Source: CAYJPV01 sp964396055
GTDB lineage: Bacteria > Acidobacteriota > Vicinamibacteria > Vicinamibacterales > JAKQTR01
NCBI GenBank assembly: GCA_964396055.1
Contig: CAYNDV010000172.1
Span: 1-8,977 of the forward strand
Direction: 5' to 3'
Length of the DNA: 8,977 bases
Of this stretch, positions 6,809-8,977 are shown in pieces. The notes beneath the pieces were generated by a model, which made no database searches, was not told where the DNA came from, and saw only the letters and a list, made by a program, of their open reading frames with translations. Both the position numbers and the translations under genes were made by a program. Position 1 is the first letter of the stretch; each line of letters starts with the position of its first letter.

Positions 6809-7174
6809 ATGTCCAAAGGCAAAGTCGTCCACTACACCGATGTCCCGGCCGATGCCGTCGGCGAGCCCGCGCAGGGCGCGTCGATGCGCTGGCTCATCGA
6901 CGATACGCACGACGGCGCGCCCGTCTACGCGCTGCGGATGGTCGAACTCGCGCCCGGCGGGTACTCGCCGCATCACAACCATCCCTACGAGCACGAGAAC
7001 TTCGTGGTCGAGGGCCGGGGCAAGGTGCTGATGGACGGCGAGTGGCACGCGCTCCAACCGGGCGACGTGGTATACGTGCCGGCGGATACCGTGCACCAGT
7101 ACGCGAACGCCGGGGACACGCCGTTCAAGTTCCTGTGCGGCATTCCCGTGACGCGCCTGCGCGAACGTACCTGA
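6809..7174 (+). CDS. Single-domain cupin protein
   Basis: A 121-residue cytoplasmic cupin-2 type beta-barrel, probably binding one metal ion; no specific reaction can be named. Motif 1 is GGYSPHHNHPYEHENFVVEG at 50-69, giving likely ligands H56, H58 and E63. Motif 2 is GDVVYVPADTVHQYAN at 85-100, giving ligand H96; the second glycine of the classical pattern is D93. Length fits a one-domain cupin. The start at ATG 6809 follows a clear Shine-Dalgarno and leaves the repeat array untranslated. The neighbours are cutC 40 bases upstream and the serine hydrolase 74 bases downstream, neither of which defines its role. Stand-alone cupins like this include sugar-phosphate isomerases, dioxygenases and small ligand sensors, so the function stays open. 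Confidence 0.85.
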   Translation: MSKGKVVHYTDVPADAVGEPAQGASMRWLIDDTHDGAPVYALRMVELAPGGYSPHHNHPYEHENFVVEGRGKVLMDGEWHALQPGDVVYVPADTVHQYANAGDTPFKFLCGIPVTRLRERT

Positions 7175-7207
7175 CCGCCGGCGCGCCGCTCGCGGCAGAC
7201 CGTGTCC

Positions 7208-7226
7208 GGCAGGCCCTGGACCTGCC
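7208..7226 (+). repeat. Inverted repeat GGCAGG-N7-CCTGCC before the serine hydrolase gene
   Basis: A perfect 6-bp inverted repeat with a 7-base spacer sits 12 bases before the Shine-Dalgarno GGGAGG (7239-7244). It could be an operator dyad or an mRNA hairpin in the leader of the hydrolase gene. No T run follows, which speaks against a terminator. Confidence 0.35.
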
Positions 7227-7248
7227 ATCTGGAACGACGGGAGGCGTG

Positions 7249-8934
7249 ATGACGCGTCGATTCGCCTGTGGCGTGATGGTCGTGGTGGCGTGCCTGCTGG
7301 TGGGGGCCGTCCCTGGCAGAGCCCAGGACAGCGAGCCCGGTCCCACCGTGTCCCAGCAGGTGGACCAGGTGTTCGAGGCATGGGGCACGGGCCGTACGCC
7401 GGGGTGTGCCGTAGGCGTGTCCCGGGGCGGGCGCACGGTCTACACCCAGGGCTACGGCCTGGCCAACCTCGAGTACGGGGTGAAGATCCGTCCCGACACG
7501 ATCTTCGAGTCCGGGTCGGTCGCGAAGCAGTTCACGGCCGGCGCCATCCTGATGCTGGTGGCGGACGGCAAGCTGTCGCTGGACGATCCCGCGCGGAAGT
7601 ACCTGCCCGAGTTGCCGGACTTCGGCGCTCCGATTCTGGTCCGCCACCTCCTGGGCCACACCAGCGGCCTGCGCAGCCAGTGGCCGCTGCTGACGCTGGC
7701 CGGGCGCCCGGCGGGCCTGGCCGTGCACACGATCCCGGAAATCCTGGAGCTCGTCGCCGCCCAGAAGGAGTTGAACTTCAGGCCAGGCGAGGAGTTCCTC
7801 TACAACAACACCGCCTTCACGCTCGCCAGCGTCATCGTCGCGCGGGTGTCGGGGCAGTCGTTCGACGAGTTCAGCCGGGAGCGGCTGTTCAAGCCGCTCG
7901 GCATGTCGAAGACGCAGTGGCGTGACGACTACGCCCGCGTGGTCGAGGGCCGCGCCGCGGCCTACCGGCGGATGCCTGACGGCACCTTCAAGGCTAACGC
8001 CTCCTTTACCTCGGTCGTCGGCAACGGCGGCCTGTTGACCACGGTGGGCGACCTGCTGCTCTGGAACGCCAACCTCGACAACCCGAAGGTCGGGGGAAAG
8101 GCCTTCGCCGACGCGTTGCAGACCTCGGGGACGCTCAACGACGGGACGCCGACCGGTTACGGCCTCGGCCTGTTCATCCAGGACTATCAGGGGGTGCGCG
8201 AAATCAGCCATGGCGGCTCCACGGCCGGTTATCAGACGTTTCTGGCGCGGTTTCCCGACGAGAAGCTGTCGGTGGCGGTTCTGTGCAACACCACCGGGGG
8301 AAATCCCGGCGGTTACGCGCACCAGGTGGCCGACATCTTTCTCCGGAGCCGGCTGAAACCGGCGGAGAAGCCGAAGGCGATTGCCGCGCCGGCGGACGCG
8401 CTCGAGCGACTGGCGGGTGTCTACCGGGATCGCGCCACCGATGCGCTGCTGCGCCTCGTGTGGGATAAGGACCGGAAGGCGGTCCGCCTCGGCGGGCAGG
8501 TGCTGCTTCCCTCGGCGCCAGGGGTCCTGACGCCCGAGAACGGCGGCGATCCGGTGATCGTCGATGCTGGCGCAGGTGCCCCGGCGTGGCCGGCCGCGGG
8601 GCCGCCGCTGAGCGTCACGGCGACGCTCGGCGCGCTCAAGGCACGCGCGTTTCACTTCGAGGCCCCGTTTGCGCCGACTGCCGGACAGTTGTTGGCCTAC
8701 GAAGGCGAGTACTTCAGCGACGAACTGGGCGTCGTGTATCGGCTGGTGGTCGAGGACGGGCGGCTGATCGCGCGGTTCCGGCCGGCGCAGCGGCATGCGC
8801 TGGCGCCCGTCTTTGCCGACGGGTTCGAGGGGGAAGGCAACGTCTTCCGCTTCACCCGCAACGGTGCCGGAACGGTGGACGGCTTCCGCGTGTACGCCGG
8901 ACGCGTCCGGCACCTGCGGTTCGTCAAACGCTAG
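7249..8934 (+). CDS. Secreted serine hydrolase, beta-lactamase / peptidase S12 family
   Basis: A 561-residue exported active-site serine enzyme of the class C beta-lactamase and penicillin-binding-protein fold. Residues 1-25 are a signal peptide ending GRA. The three hallmark motifs are present: SVAK at 90-93 (nucleophile S90, base K93), YNN at 185-187, and HGG at 321-323 in place of KTG, as in esterase or D-peptidase relatives. LGHTSGL at 135-141 is also typical. From about 400 the protein continues with two beta-rich segments, each opening with a similar phrase (LAGVY near 405 and YEGEY near 485), resembling the lipocalin-like tails of this family. Start ATG 7249 follows GGGAGG by 4 bases; a GTG lies one codon earlier. 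The substrate could be D-amino-acid peptides or esters; antibiotic hydrolysis is not implied. The TAG stop lies inside the 7-bp tandem array. Confidence 0.9.
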   Translation: MTRRFACGVMVVVACLLVGAVPGRAQDSEPGPTVSQQVDQVFEAWGTGRTPGCAVGVSRGGRTVYTQGYGLANLEYGVKIRPDTIFESGSVAKQFTAGAILMLVADGKLSLDDPARKYLPELPDFGAPILVRHLLGHTSGLRSQWPLLTLAGRPAGLAVHTIPEILELVAAQKELNFRPGEEFLYNNTAFTLASVIVARVSGQSFDEFSRERLFKPLGMSKTQWRDDYARVVEGRAAAYRRMPDGTFKANASFTSVVGNGGLLTTVGDLLLWNANLDNPKVGGKAFADALQTSGTLNDGTPTGYGLGLFIQDYQGVREISHGGSTAGYQTFLARFPDEKLSVAVLCNTTGGNPGGYAHQVADIFLRSRLKPAEKPKAIAAPADALERLAGVYRDRATDALLRLVWDKDRKAVRLGGQVLLPSAPGVLTPENGGDPVIVDAGAGAPAWPAAGPPLSVTATLGALKARAFHFEAPFAPTAGQLLAYEGEYFSDELGVVYRLVVEDGRLIARFRPAQRHALAPVFADGFEGEGNVFRFTRNGAGTVDGFRVYAGRVRHLRFVKR

Positions 8935-8977
8935 AGGCTAGAGGCTAGAGGCTAGAGGCTAGAGGCTAGAGGCTAGA
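8930..8977 (+). repeat. Tandem 7-bp repeat GCTAGAG, at least 6.9 copies, runs off the window
   Basis: Perfect copies of GCTAGAG run from the last codon of the serine hydrolase to the window end, so the full length is unknown. The first unit supplies the TAG stop codon at 8932-8934. Each unit contains the palindrome CTAG, so TAG occurs on both strands; as 7 is not a multiple of 3, three units place a stop in every frame on both strands. Confidence 0.95.

Noticed and set aside
6985..8913. Long minus-strand frame opposite the serine hydrolase
   Set aside because: It is a high-G+C shadow; the plus strand has signal peptide, SVAK, YNN and HGG motifs in the right order.
7249..8934. A true antibiotic-resistance beta-lactamase
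   Set aside because: The third motif is HGG rather than KTG and the protein has a long beta-rich tail, typical of peptidase or esterase relatives of this fold.

Overview
The window is very G+C-rich, roughly two thirds or more by eye, and densely coded. The likely host is a member of the Acidobacteriota, perhaps the Vicinamibacteria. This rests on high G+C, a membrane protein joining an N-terminal helix-turn-helix of the type 'GWKxIADYLGxSxRTAQRW' to an FG-GAP-like exterior (from memory common in that phylum), several secreted hydrolases, and a mix of Shine-Dalgarno and apparently leaderless starts. The assignment is an inference of moderate to low confidence.

Layout. On the plus strand, 45-2272 holds a two-gene unit: a PepT-like M20 metallopeptidase whose TGA overlaps the ATG of a secreted TPR protein with a gluzincin (HExxH...E) domain. 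Converging on it from the minus strand is a membrane-anchored HTH protein (2309-3733), preceded on its own strand by a 44-residue single-span membrane peptide (3754-3888). A divergent gap of 96 bases (3889-3984) separates this pair from a secreted GH127 (DUF1680) glycosidase on the plus strand (3985-5952). Both sides of the gap carry a TAnnnT -10-like box exactly 7 bases before an ATG and no Shine-Dalgarno, the geometry of leaderless transcripts. Downstream on the plus strand are cutC (5995-6768), a single-domain cupin (6809-7174) and a secreted serine beta-lactamase-family hydrolase (7249-8934).

Two short tandem arrays stand out: an 8-bp unit directly after the cutC stop (6770-6796) and a 7-bp unit that contains the stop codon of the serine hydrolase and runs off the window end (8930-8977).

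How the genes work together. Most products are probably exported or membrane-bound, which fits breakdown of peptides and plant or microbial glycans outside the cytoplasm. The most suggestive pairing is the membrane HTH protein transcribed away from the GH127 gene, as for a regulator and its target. Nothing here amounts to a recognisable defence system, mobile element or biosynthetic cluster. No stretch over 300 bases lacks a gene, and I see no RNA genes or CRISPR array.
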